DNA of 64,000 bases from NCBI GenBank assembly GCA_951213105.1, contig OX578137.1, forward strand, positions 54,289,236 to 54,353,235, read 5' to 3'. Numbering within the stretch: position 1 is the first letter of the stretch; each line of letters opens with the position of its first letter. This document shows, in pieces, positions 49,141-63,652 of the stretch. Made by a program: the position numbers and the translations under genes. The stretch comes from Amaurobius ferox. Its lineage: Eukaryota > Arthropoda > Arachnida > Araneae > Amaurobiidae. Below the pieces are notes generated by a model. It searched no databases, was not told the DNA's origin, and saw only the letters and a program-made list of their open reading frames with translations.

Positions 49141-50217
49141 ATGACACTTACAGGGAAATGACGAGGTGAGTTGTATAAGCTGTTTTATCTGAACGGGGAA
49201 AATGCTGCCGCAGCAGTGCGGGTTTATAGGCAAAATCATAAGCTAAGACGAGGCCCATGTTCCGTACGAACTGTAAGTGATTCAATAAAAAAATTTGAAG
49301 AAACTGGATGCATATGTGATAGATCGCGATTCGGACGACCAACTGTTCTTGTTGAAGTTGTTGCGGAAGTGCATAATACGATTACTGCAGGTCCATTGCG
49401 TACTGCAAGTAGTGTTGCCCGCAATTTGGATGTTTGGATGTACCGAAAACTAGTCCTCAATCACCTGCGCTCTGTTCTGTGGATGCTTCCTTATCGATTC
49501 CAGCACGTCCAGATATTACAATCTAAAGACGAGCAACAGTGTTGTTGTTGAAACCCAGACCGTCCGACCTACCAGGAAGGTGTAAGGTAACTGTTTGGAC
49601 GGTCGGGAAGTGCTACCCAATTTAGACCGGAACCCAGTGGGGGAGGCATCCACAGGGACCGTACCCTCCTTCCCCTACCACCAACCTCTCGGAAGGACTT
49701 TCGGACCCACATGTTTAACGTGATCGTACTCCGCATGAACACGGCACGAGCAACAGTGTGTCGACTTTGTCGACTTTGCGAATATTTTCCTCATCAGATA
49801 TGATGAAGATAGCAGGTGGCCGCTGCGGCCATTATGGACGGATGGAACACATTTCTCCTTAACTGGGAATGTAAACTCCAGGAACTGCGTTCACTGAGTT
49901 GACGAAAATACTCACGATGTGGCACCAGTGCCTTTACACGAAGCTAAAGAGACTGTGTGGTGCGACATCGCAAGCACATTCGTTCTCAGTCCAAACTTCT
50001 TCGAAGAGGTCACTCCGAATGGTGTGCAAACGTGCTCCATCACAAGCCCTCGGTATAAATCAATGTTGCAAAATTACGTAATTCCAGAATTACAGCAGAG
50101 AAATGTCGTTAATGACATTGTATGGATGCAAGTTGGTGCTCCTCCACACGTCACTACAAGTGTTCGACAAGTGCTGCAACAGAACTTAGGTTCAAGGAAT
50201 TTCGTTTTTGGACTTGG
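49141..50217 (+). pseudogene. Mariner-type transposase pseudogene
   Basis: N-terminal part at 49141-49440 shows a helix-turn-helix domain (LYKLFYLNGENAAAAVRVY, then TVSDSIKKFEETG) and the linker GRPTVLVEVVAEV. It is interrupted by frameshifts and by a SINE. The C-terminal part at 49950-50217 includes VWCDIASTFVLSPNFFEEV, VIPELQQRNVVND and WMQVGAPPHVTTSV. In the usual motif QDGAPPH the Asp is replaced by Val here, so the catalytic residue is lost in addition to the frameshifts. It belongs to the same superfamily as the minus-strand fragment at 47640-48078 but differs in sequence and ends. Confidence 0.82.
49543..49745 (-). mobile_element. SINE copy S6, 5'-truncated, inserted in the transposase pseudogene
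   Basis: Minus orientation. The CAA tail (TGTTGTTGTTG on plus) and the whole body are present and very close to S1, but the tRNA-like head is missing. A 14-bp target duplication ACGAGCAACAGTGT is at 49529-49542 and 49746-49759. The clean duplication around a truncated copy shows the truncation happened during insertion, as in LINE-primed reverse transcription. The SINE is younger than the mariner copy. Confidence 0.9.
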
Positions 50218-50221
50218 CTGA

Positions 50222-50397
50222 GAAAAATACCCCCTTTACCTCCTGCGGAAAATAGGTAGGGATAGTAAATTATAATTTTGAAAGTAGAATTTTTAGGAGA
50301 GATAGGTATGAAGCGAGCGCAGCGTGTAAGCGCAGCGTGTAAGAGGCAAAGCCTCCCAAAGGGGGTTGTCAAAGCGTAACGAGCAGGGACAGGGCAT

Positions 50398-50400
<3 letters not shown>
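50222..50400. other. Unrecognised GC-richer segment before a microsatellite
   Basis: Contains a doubled GCGCAGCGTGTAAG (about 50316-50343) and a GGCAAAGCCTCC / AAAGGGGGTT patch, then runs into (CATA)n. It could be another element end, but I have no match. Confidence 0.35.

Positions 50401-50460
<60 letters not shown>
50401..50460. repeat. (CATA)n(AT)n microsatellite
   Basis: CATA units followed by AT repeats. Confidence 0.95.
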
Positions 50461-53929
<3,469 letters not shown>

Positions 53930-54125
53930 CATCTGAGTAAGCTTATAAAACGCAAAGGGACTTTGAAAGCTATCATTAATTTTCTTATAGGATATCATTT
54001 TTCGAGATCACTGGCAACGACCCAAAGACAGATGTCACTTACAGTACGATAAAGAAGAATTAGAACTGAGCTGTAAAATACATAAATCAAAAGGAAGAAT
54101 GAAATTCATTCAACGCGAAATTTTC
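53930..54125. repeat. ~190-bp direct repeat, copy 1
   Basis: Matches 54640-54835: TAGGATATCATTTT, AGATCACTGGCAACGACCCAAAGACA, ACGATAAAGAAGAATTA and ATAAATCAAA. About three quarters identical by eye. Confidence 0.75.
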
Positions 54126-54639
54126 TAACGTCCGTGAAAATTGTGTGAATAGTTTCATAATTTATTTGCATCAAAAGGGCAAATTAATATTCATTTTATT
54201 ATTGAGGTAATATGTTTCGTATGAAAAATTGTATATCTGCCAAGATTAAATGCAGCATGAACACTGTATTCGTTCGCCTGGGGTTTTCAGTTTCAGGACC
54301 ACAACATGTTTATTTCTAACAACGCTTACTAGATGTTGACATGATGTGGATGAAGTGCATATATATTTTCTTGAAATAAGTAAGTGATGTATTAATTTAA
54401 TTAATATGACTTGGAGTTAGCTATATTTTAAAGAGAGAAAATATTAAAATTAATTACCAAATTGTAAACATCAATTCAAGTAAATTTTCATTAAATTATG
54501 TATTCAAAATTCTGCAAATATATTTTTATTTTCTTCTTATCATATTCAGTATATATAAAACATATATAAAAAAACGTACTTGTGGACTGTATTGAACTCA
54601 TCGGGACATGTAGCTAACATATCATTTTTTTAAAACATC

Positions 54640-54835
54640 CTTGAAAGCATTATAAATGGCATAAGAAGTTAGAAAGGTGCCATTGATTCTCTCATAGGAA
54701 ATCATATTTTGAAGATCACTGGCAGTGACTCAAAGACATATGTCCCTTCCAGCACGACAAAGAAGAATTAAAAGCGCGGTGTAGAGATTATAAATCAAAG
54801 ATACTAACAAAATTTTTTCATCCCGGTATAAAACC
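54640..54835. repeat. ~190-bp direct repeat, copy 2
   Basis: Counterpart of 53930-54125: TAGGAAATCATATT, AGATCACTGGCAGTGACTCAAAGACA, ACGACAAAGAAGAATTA and ATAAATCAAA. The spacing of 710 bp suggests an old segmental duplication or two copies of one element. Confidence 0.75.
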
Positions 54836-55139
54836 TTAAATGCGGTTTTAAACGTGATTAAACAAGTAATGAGTTTGTATAGAAAAATATCAATTTTTAT
54901 AAACTAAGCAAATTTATGAAATTAAAAAAGTAAATTATGACTTACCTTATTTTTTTTCATTTTTAACCGATTGATGATCTAATGCATCGAATTTACTTAC
55001 ATATTTTTACATAACATACCAAGAACTAAATATAAAGTTTTGAGGAATTTCTGTGTGAGCCAATAGAAATGATTTATATTGGAAAATTATTAATTTGTTA
55101 CACTGTTCACAGAATTTAAGGGCATTTAAATAATTAATA

Positions 55140-55251
<112 letters not shown>

Positions 55252-55258
55252 TTATATA

Positions 55259-55924
55259 CAGTGAGTTCATTAATTAACCGAACACTTAGTTTGAGAAAAA
55301 AGTTATAGTGATAGAAATTACATTTAAGAAATCATCGTTTCTTTGAAGTCAGTTCAAAAGGTAATTAATTGGAAAATATTCCTTCCTTTACCTTTTATTC
55401 CGACGAGTGCTTGGATTTTGCATAGAAATAACTGGAGGTCTTTCTATTAGGATTTAGTGAGCAGATCCAATGTTTACCTCAAGTTCATTGGGGAACTTTA
55501 GTGTTGATATTGCCGAATCAAAAGACACAGTCCTCCATAGTTGTACAACATTTTGCGGTATCCTGGCTGAAATTGGTGTATCCACATTTTCTTTATGGAC
55601 ATCGAGATGAGAACAATTCTCTTAAATATCTTAACCAGGTCCAAAACTGTTTTTTTTTATGTTTTTTAAAGATTCTTTTAAGGTGTTGACCACTTTCTCA
55701 GTGCTTCAGAAGGACTTCGGTTTGTTTGATTTAAAGTTTTCACAATAAAAATGCTTTTTTAGTTAAGTACATCATTTTTAAAGTTCACTCAATCACAAGC
55801 CAAATTAACACTGAATCATTTACCTACAAGTACGTGGTCGAAAAAAAACTGAAACTGTTGTCCTTTCATGAATGTTTCAAAAGTTATCCAAAAGTAAGTG
55901 TTCAGTTAACTATTGAACACCCTG
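55259..55924. mobile_element. Tc1/mariner-type MITE
   Basis: Terminal inverted repeats of about 35 bp: CAGTGAGTTCATTAATTAAC then CGAACACTTAGTTT at the left, and the complement of CAGGGTGTTCAATAGTTAAC then TGAACACTTACTTTT at the right. TA dinucleotides flank it at 55257-55258 and 55925-55926. The 590-bp interior has no recognisable transposase. A 62-codon frame (55501-55689) has no domain. Confidence 0.82.
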
Positions 55925-55931
55925 TATATAT

Positions 55932-55987
<56 letters not shown>

Positions 55988-56012
55988 GTGTGTGTGTGTG
56001 TGTGTGTTGGTG
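55925..56012. repeat. (AC)n(AT)n(GT)n microsatellite
   Basis: Symmetric compound tract: AC repeats, AT repeats, then GT repeats, so it can fold on itself as a long hairpin. Confidence 0.95.
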
Positions 56013-56519
56013 TGTGTAAATGAAGTGTGTATATGTGGCTGTAGCTGTGGCTGTGAACTTAACACTTTTGTTCTAAAATTTTATTAAATATTAATAATTT
56101 CTAGAGAAGTATTTCAATTTTTTAAATGATCAGGAGAAACATATATAGAATGTTCTTATACACAACCTGCCATGTAATTTCGATTTCAAATCTGTTTGAC
56201 AATATAATAATTTATTAATATAATCGAAATATAAACTATTTATTCGTTAAATCTTACTTTAATGAGAAGAACAAAATATTTGAATTAACATCAATTGAAA
56301 CAGACAAGAATCATTTTTTGTGTTTTATTTCATTCTATTCATTTTCACATGACACTAAGAAACTTGATTACTTAAAACCTTTACTTTCAGATATAATATT
56401 GAAAAGAACATATTCCCTAGAAGTTTCAAATTCTCGAACGTGAAATATAGATGTTTTTCATGTGCACGAATTCAAAACAAATAATACCAGATTTCAATTA
56501 TGTCTGCGCTCTTTTACTC

Positions 56520-56700
56520 AGATGAAAATAAAGATGAGACGTCAAATCCCGAGACTCTAATGAAGAATGTATTGACTTAGGGATTCTTTAAACGTTGTTG
56601 CTTGGCAACGAAATCGTTTTCAAATAAAATGCATTTTATAAGATCGCACAGAAATATTTTCTTATGGAGTTAGTAACATATGACTTAATTAGAGGAAATG
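56520..56700. repeat. Dispersed repeat family X, copy 1
   Basis: Shares GAGACTCTAATGA, ATTGACTTAGGGATTCTT and GTTGTTGCTTGGCAACGAAA with 61225-61380, in the same order and orientation. Confidence 0.6.
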
Positions 56701-56856
56701 GTAAAATGCAAGAATAGTTAAATGCCATTCTTAGTTAAATAAAATGTGTTTGATATATTTCAGTACTGACATATTTGAAAGTCTTTTTAACATAATTTTA
56801 CGTGTTAATGTTCTTGAAAAGAATTTAGAAGTGTTGCAGTGTTGAACTTATTATTG

Positions 56857-56859
<3 letters not shown>

Positions 56860-56897
<38 letters not shown>
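56860..56897. repeat. (AT)n microsatellite
   Basis: Short AT tract at the left edge of the nested tandem array. Confidence 0.95.
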
Positions 56898-56898
<1 letters not shown>

Positions 56899-56924
56899 TT
56901 ATTGTTACAATAAGAATATTCATA

Positions 56925-58390
56925 TATATTGTGTGATTGTTAATGTTTATTGACCAGTGTATGTAAGACGAACATTATATAGTAGAAAATAAATTAAAAT
57001 AAAATAATTAAACTATTTATTATACGCTGAATTTCGGTTTAACTAAACATTTATTAGCTAAAATGTGACAATAAATGGAAACAATTCCTCTATGGAAAGT
57101 ATGAATATTTCCCCAGTAGTTACATGGACAGAAAGGTAATCGTCTAAGTGGAGACTATCGTGACTGGAAACTAGGTGGAGGACTTAATTTATTTAAAATG
57201 ATGTGTGAACAATTTAATACTTCTGGTTAGATGCAGTGGATCATTAGCATTTCAAAACTGTAAAAATTTTTCTTAAATGTTAAAATATATCATGGATATT
57301 TTTATAATAATAATATTCATTGATATGGTGTCAGTGTTAATGTTTTTTGAGCAGTGCATGCAGGATGAACATTATTATGGTGTGAAAATAAAATAAAAGA
57401 AAATTAATAAACTATTTATTACACGCTGAATTTCAGTTTAACTCTACACAGGTTAACTTAAAATCTGCCAGATAATGAAAACAATTCCTCAATAAAAAGT
57501 ATTTATATTGTCTCAGTTGTTAAATGGATAGAACGTAAACTGTTTAAGTGGATATTATAGTGACTCTAACCTGGTTGGAGGACTTAATTTATTTAAAATG
57601 CTGTCTGAACAATTTAACACTTCTTGTTAGATGCAGAGGGTCACCATGGTTTCAAAACGTCCTAATGTTTAATTTTTCCGTAAACGCTAAAATATATAAT
57701 AAATATTCTTATGATAAGGATATTCATAGATATTCTGCCATAATTGTCCGTAAACGCTAAAATATATAACGAATATTCTTATAATAAGAACACTCATTGA
57801 TACTGTGCCAATGTTAATGTTTGTTGAGTAGTGCATGCAGGATGAGCATTATAGGGTATCTTATAATAAGAATACTCATTGATATTGTGCCAATGTTAAT
57901 ATTTGTTGAGCCGTGCATGCAGGATGACCATTATATGGTATCTTATAATAAGAATACTCATTGATATTGTTCAAAATGTTAATGTTTGTTAAGCAGTGCA
58001 TGAAGGATGAGCATTATATGGTATGAAAATAAAATAAAAAGAAAGAAATAAACTATTTAATATACTCTGGATTTCTGTTTAACTCAACAAAAGTTCACTT
58101 AAGATATGATAGATAATAAAAACACTTCCTCTATAAAGGGCATGGTTAGTGTCCCAGTCTTTAAATGGATAGAACACTAACTAACTAAGTTGATATTCGT
58201 GACTGGAACCTCAGTTGAGATTTTGATTTCTTTAAAATGCTGTCTGAACAATTTAACACTTCTGGTTAGATGCAGTGGGTCATTAAGGTTCCAAAACGCA
58301 CGTTTTAATTTTTTCATTAACGCTAAAATATATGGAATTGATTTTCAATTCACTCGTGCAAAACGAACTGGTGCCACCATTTAACAGAAC
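56925..58390. repeat. Nested tandem array: three ~400-480-bp units plus ~82-bp sub-units
   Basis: The landmark TTAATGTTT/ATT-TGA-CAGTG-ATG occurs at 56941, 57338, 57815, 57897 and 57980. The first two intervals are 397 and 477 bp, the next two 82 and 83 bp. Each large unit also carries AACTATTTATTA-AC-CTG, AACAATTCCTC and GAACAATTTAA-ACTTCT-GTTAGATGCAG. The 82-bp part was amplified only within the third unit. Short frames are artefacts. Confidence 0.85.
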
Positions 58391-59732
58391 AACAGACGAC
58401 TCAAGAGGTTTTACAAATCTGATTTTTTTAAATTTAAAATACGAAGGAAGAGCATTTAATGATCATTTTTAATAAAAACATAACACTGTTTCAGTAGCTT
58501 AATGTATAGAGACAACTAAGCAGACTTCGATCTGCGGTTTGAATTGCAGTTTTAACAATACAATAATTCTTTACAAGATTTTATAATCTTCATACGATTA
58601 TAATGATTACGAGCTATAAAACTCCCAGTGTCAGTAATATCACTCATATAAAGAAATTATGAAATGCGAATAGTGAATATTCTATTCCCAGATTGCGTAA
58701 TATAGATTGAAAATTATGTTCATAATTACTTTTCAAATAGAAAATTAACTATGTTTTGCAATAATAAATTGAAATTAAATTTAAGAACTGTTATGATCCC
58801 ATACCAGTTATTTGTATAAAAGACATGGTTGATTTATAGAAACATGTATTTTATGTTTAAAATATTGTTTAAGCTTGCCAAACACAGAGGAAAACACTTT
58901 TAAAAAATTAAGTTGCAATTTCAAAGAAACAATATTATTTTATTTAACAATGTATGAGGTAGAGCTGAAAATAGAAGTCTTAATCGAAATCGGTTAATTT
59001 CTACCCTTTCAACAATACTATACGTTTGCTAGATTTCAGTCTTCTAGGTCAACTTTTGTGAAGGACCTCTACAACCCTTTTTGACTCCTCTAATTTTTTA
59101 CACTTCCGGAAGAATGAAAAAATTTAGCTACCTAAGCTGAAGAGCTTATGCTAAATCTGGAAAGATTTTTCAAAATTAGAAAAACATGTTTTCTTCACGC
59201 CTTGTGGAAATTAAACATCCGGTTACTTTAAAGTCTGTCACGTTTATAATAACATAAGTATGCAAATATTCAATCTTTTAGTTCAATGAGACACTGTTGG
59301 AGGGGCAGTAAGGACTTTCGAACGATCTTAATTTTCTTCGCTCATCCCCTGAGGGGGATCCAAAATATGTCGCCTTTAGGGGCTATATGGTGGTTGCAAC
59401 CATAAATATACGAATAGATTGTACTTCTAGATTAGTGTTGAATATCTAGAGGATTTTGAAAGACAGAAGCACGTTGGGACAATTATTAGACATACACATC
59501 ATATTTGATTTGCTGTTGTATAGAATGTGCCGCATTTTGGATTTGACATATTTTCCAATATAAATAAAAATAGTTGATAACAATCCACATTGGGTATTAG
59601 ATACTTTTTTTTCAACATCCTTTTTAAACCCCTATATACTATTGGTCACATTTCAACAAAGCCCTGAAAGCATATTTTCCGAGACACTTTTATCTTTGTT
59701 AAGTCGGAATACAAGGGTTAAAGATTGGAATA
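58391..59732. other. AT-rich non-coding DNA
   Basis: No gene or repeat recognised. A C/G-richer patch at 59320-59400 (CATCCCCTGAGGGGGATCC) contains a short palindrome. Confidence 0.5.
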
Positions 59733-60190
59733 TTGCATATGAACGGATCACAAGTCATTGCGGAATCCCTGACTTGTACGTGTCGACCTATTGGCGAAAG
59801 GTGGCAATTGCACAGTTACACGCCCCAAATTGAAAAACATGTAGCTTGCCAGCAAATTAAAACTGCGATATGCAATAAAATTAATATAGTTGTAAGGGGG
59901 AAAACACAAAGAAAAGCATGTTGGAACATTTTGGGTGAAACTACTGCACCCGAGTTCTCAGGAAGAGAATGTATAGACAATTTTAGATTGGTAACAGACC
60001 ACGACTATTTGCAGACACATCTACATAAAATTAGAATCTAGGACATCCTATATTGTTCGGCCTGTGATTCCAATGCAATTATGTAGGAAGCCGACCTTCC
60101 TAAATACAGTGGGAAATTATATGTTATTGCTAGAACCACCGTTCCCACAAAATGGACAGCAAACTGTAGTGATTGGCAAGAAGATAAATG
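59733..60190 (+). pseudogene. C-terminal remnant of a non-LTR retrotransposon or RNase H-type ORF2
   Basis: The frame 59733-60041 ends with WNILGETTAPEF, then FRLVTDHDYLQTHLHKIRI and a stop. The pattern F-L-T-HD-L--HLH-I is that of the segment before the C-terminal zinc motif in many arthropod I/R1/Jockey-type ORF2 proteins. After the stop the frame continues as YCSACDSNAIM, which fits the expected Cys-X2-Cys part. Upstream frames show further stops. RT and endonuclease regions are absent. It is a short dead remnant; the exact clade is uncertain. Confidence 0.6.
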
Positions 60191-61224
60191 GATGTTTTTC
60201 CTTTTTCTAGCATGAGATAAAAAAAAACACTTTGAAAAGTCGACTACAGCAACTGTACAATTAGCAAACAGAGCAGAAATTCAATCAGATACACATTGGG
60301 ACTATAGTATGGGATAACCAATTGAAATTTCGACCTGTGTTAGGAGCAACAACAGGAGCTAATTTTGAAATTAAATGAAAATATGAGTCATTGCCCTAAG
60401 GTTTATTATAAGAAAGTAAATATACGAAGGATTATTTACCATCGCTGTTTTTTTGTTTTTTTACATTACTAGGAACCTTAGGCATCCCCAATCCTCGTAA
60501 CTCACGTTAAGAGTCGGGAGGCTTCGTATCCTACTCGCTGGTGTTGGCAGAGTTCTCTTTGCGAGCTATTCCAAACCTAGCTAAAGTTTTTATCGGTTGC
60601 CGGTTTACTCTCCGTGATGCCCTATTATTTCTCTACGTATGGACTGAGTTTCATTTTTTGTATGCTACATGGGGGGGAATCTCGAAAACTGCATACAAAT
60701 TAAAATGGCTCCGTTGTGCAAAAATTCAACCATGTAGGTGCAAGGCTGCAAAAATTATTGATCTTGATATTGTTAGTATGTTCATTACAATCGCAGCTCA
60801 AATATTTGTTTTTGACTTTGACATAACATTTTTCTGAAACTCAAACATATATCGAAAAGCAGTTTATTTCAGACTGTTTCTTATTATTGCTGTTGACTGT
60901 TATAATTTTGTATGCTATAAATTTTGCGGTACAAAGCAGATAATCTCCTGAAATGAGAAATTTGTCAAAAAGCGGCCGCGACGTCAGCTACTTTAATATA
61001 GAGAGACGCAGTATTGCATATTAATGGAATATTTGAAGTTTTTTTAAGTTATTGCGAATATAATAGTTTCATGTATATTAAATATTCTTGTCTGTAAAAT
61101 TCAATTATCATTTTTTCCTTGAATAAGATAGAAATTACTTTCGAATGGCATCGTTTTATCTCAGAAATAAAGTCCTTTACTTTACATACGTTCTTTACTT
61201 TCCATGAAAACAAAAATAAAATGT
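60191..61224. other. Non-coding DNA
   Basis: An open frame of 98 codons at 60541-60837 has aromatic and hydrophobic residues but no domain I recognise; it starts just after a somewhat GC-richer segment (60470-60560). I do not call it a gene. Confidence 0.4.
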
Positions 61225-61380
61225 AAAATTAGAAAACTCTATTGAGAATCGTATTGACTTATAGAATTCTTATAACAGTGTTGCTAAGCAACGGAATGCC
61301 TTGGAAGGAAATTAATGTCAAGCAATTTAAAAGGATACATTTCCAGTTGAATTAGCTTCAAATGACTTCTGTAAAGAAAT
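61225..61380. repeat. Dispersed repeat family X, copy 2
   Basis: GAAAACTCTATTGAGAATCG, TATTGACTTATAGAATTCTT and GTGTTGCTAAGCAACGGAAT, collinear with 56540-56620. Confidence 0.6.
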
Positions 61381-61689
61381 GCAATAAAATCGTTTGATGT
61401 AGTATTTATATCAATTTAACTTGATGATCAATATGTATAAATTATATGTAGAATATCGTGTTCATTCTATGTTATATAACAATTCTCTCCCACTACATAT
61501 ATTTTTTAATAAATAGTCCATTAGATACCATGCATAAAGAAGAGAAAACAAGATGTTTTCACCTTTCTATAAGAGCTAAAAACTTGTATTGCGTTACTGA
61601 TTTGAATTACAGTGTATCGCAAAGGAAGTTTGATTCTATTGCTTAATACTTACCCCAGTGGGTTTCAAACGAAGCGCTGCGGCAGCCTG

Positions 61690-61865
61690 GGACAACTGGT
61701 ATGATGGTCATGATGTAGTGATTCATAACTAGTATGGTGGTTGTGATAGAATGGATTCACAACTGGTATGATGCCTTTCTGGTAGGTCGGACGGTCTGGG
61801 TCTCAACAACAACAACTGGTATGATGATCATGATGTAATTGTTTCACAACGGGTATGATGGTCAG
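61690..61865. repeat. ~45-bp degenerate tandem repeat (TGGTATGATGGTCATGATGT)
   Basis: Four to five copies of a unit containing ACTGGTATGATG and GTGATTCATAAC or similar. A SINE tail is inserted in it. Confidence 0.75.
61770..61812 (+). mobile_element. SINE copy S7, only the last ~43 bp
   Basis: CCTTTCTGGTAGGTCGGACG, GTCTGGGT, then CTCAACAACAACAAC: the 3' end of the SINE with its CAA tail. It is flanked by AACTGGTATGATG on both sides, which can be a 13-bp target duplication, although the host array repeats that string anyway. An extreme 5' truncation. Confidence 0.8.
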
Positions 61866-63474
61866 GTGCACTGTTGGAGGATGTGATTTTTATTTTCAGT
61901 TCAAAATGCGTAAAATCTTCAAATTATCGGCATCCACCATACAGTCTGTAAAATGTGTCAAAATATGGGGGTGGGGCTGGGCATACTGCTTTTTCATTTT
62001 ACAATAGTATTCCTGGATTTTTCGAGTAAATGTATTATTTCGTGGCGTTCGATTTTAGGCAAGAACTGTTTTAATCTTGAAGAAGAAAATCATGCCTGCG
62101 CTAAATTGTTTAAAGATGTAGATTTCATGTTAAATTCCGTATACCTCTGAATTACTTTCGAAAAGCTGAAATTGATGAGTGAGTTTATGCAAAAAAGTCA
62201 AACTTATTTCAATCAACTCGTTAAAGTGCTTGCTTTCAAAAAGACACTTCTTCCTTAGAACAGAAAAGTCCACGAAATGAAAGAAACAGACTATTTCGCA
62301 GTTTTAAAGAAATTCATTAAGAACAATAAATTACACTTAATTGCGGATATTGTTTATGTAATTGGGTGATATATATCTGAACTCAATATTCTATATGAAT
62401 ATACTTTTAAATTTTACAGGTTTTAGTGGCTTTAAAATAATTTCAATCGTGATAATCCTTCAGAATCTTTCGAAAAAATAAAATTTCACTAAAAGCAAAG
62501 TTTATATTCATGCCATTGCCAAACTTTGGAAATCAGTAAATCAGAAAGTTCGAACATTGGGTAAGAAAGCGCTTAAGACATTAATTCCCTTGGAAAACGA
62601 AGAATATATAAATTCCATATTAATTTCTATCCATGCGAGGATAGATTTGTAACTGTGGCTATCGTCTAAGTACAACTTAAAACTTGATGTGGAGAAAGAA
62701 ATTTGGGCCACAGTCTCTAAATTGCTTCCATGGTGTGACTAGTTGTGCACAATAAGCAAGCTCAGGTTTTGCACTAATAAAAGATGTGATGGTAGTAACA
62801 CTCCATTCAGTTTCCATGTTTTTCCTCATGTTTTTCCTGAACGTTTTACATGAATATTAAATGGTCTTTTAAGCCAAAAGGGAGCCATAGAAAAAAGATA
62901 GGTTGTTGAATGCAGTTAGTCAAGAAAGACTTGGACATAAAGGTTAAAAACCACTGATATAACCAATTGAATCGTTCAATGATCTATCGAATAACCACAG
63001 AAAAGTATAAATGATGTTTAAATTTTTCAGGAATCAATAAAAACTGTATAAATTGAAAAATTTAGATAGTAAAAATTTTCAATTTATAATTTTCCAACAT
63101 ATTTAGGAATAATGTTTGTTCTTGCTGCAAGACTTTTGTTGTTATTTTCAATCAAAATATAAATGTATAATGTTTATTGACTTATGGCGTTTTTACAAGA
63201 CACGGGGAAACAGGGCCAGAAAATACTTTATATGAATATATTGTACCAAAGAATATAAAATATATGTGGTTAATTTTGTAGCATTATTATATAAAAATAT
63301 TTGTACAAATTAAGAAAGGAAAATATATATTAATTAGGAAACAGAAATAACGTGATAACTTATTATCTAGATATTACTTTTTAAATTAAACTTTAAAATG
63401 CGGAATATAAATTTAAAAATACAAAATATTACATAGGATCTATATCTTTTTTTATAATATATATTAAGATTCAA
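61866..63474. other. AT-rich non-coding DNA
   Basis: No gene, element or tandem array recognised. Confidence 0.5.
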
Positions 63475-63652
63475 AATATATTAAATATTAAAATGCAAAA
63501 TTTATCAAATATCAAAATGCAAAATATTAAAATGCAAAATGTATGAAATATCAAAACGCAAAATATTAAAATACAAAATGTACCAAATATCAAAATGCAG
63601 AATATTAAAATGCAAACTGTATCAAATATCAAAATGCAAAGTATTAAAAAAC
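63475..63652. repeat. ~17/49-bp minisatellite
   Basis: Alternating units ATATTAAAATGCAAAAT and TATCAAATATCAAAATGCAAA, arranged in a higher-order period of about 49 bp. The two frames across it read a Cys/Ile/Leu repeat and are artefacts. Confidence 0.88.

Larger units (their letters stand above)
48660..50221 (+). mobile_element. Mariner-type element, 3' truncated, with nested SINE
   Basis: Begins CAGGGTGGTCATAAAAATAC after TA. A ~480-bp leader is followed by a decayed transposase gene on the plus strand, which carries a SINE insertion (49543-49745). I find no matching right terminus; sequence similarity to the transposase ends near 50221, so the right end is probably lost. Confidence 0.7.

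Noticed and set aside
60541..60837. 98-codon hypothetical gene
   Set aside because: No domain, no splice signals that I trust, and no sign of selection that can be judged from one sequence.
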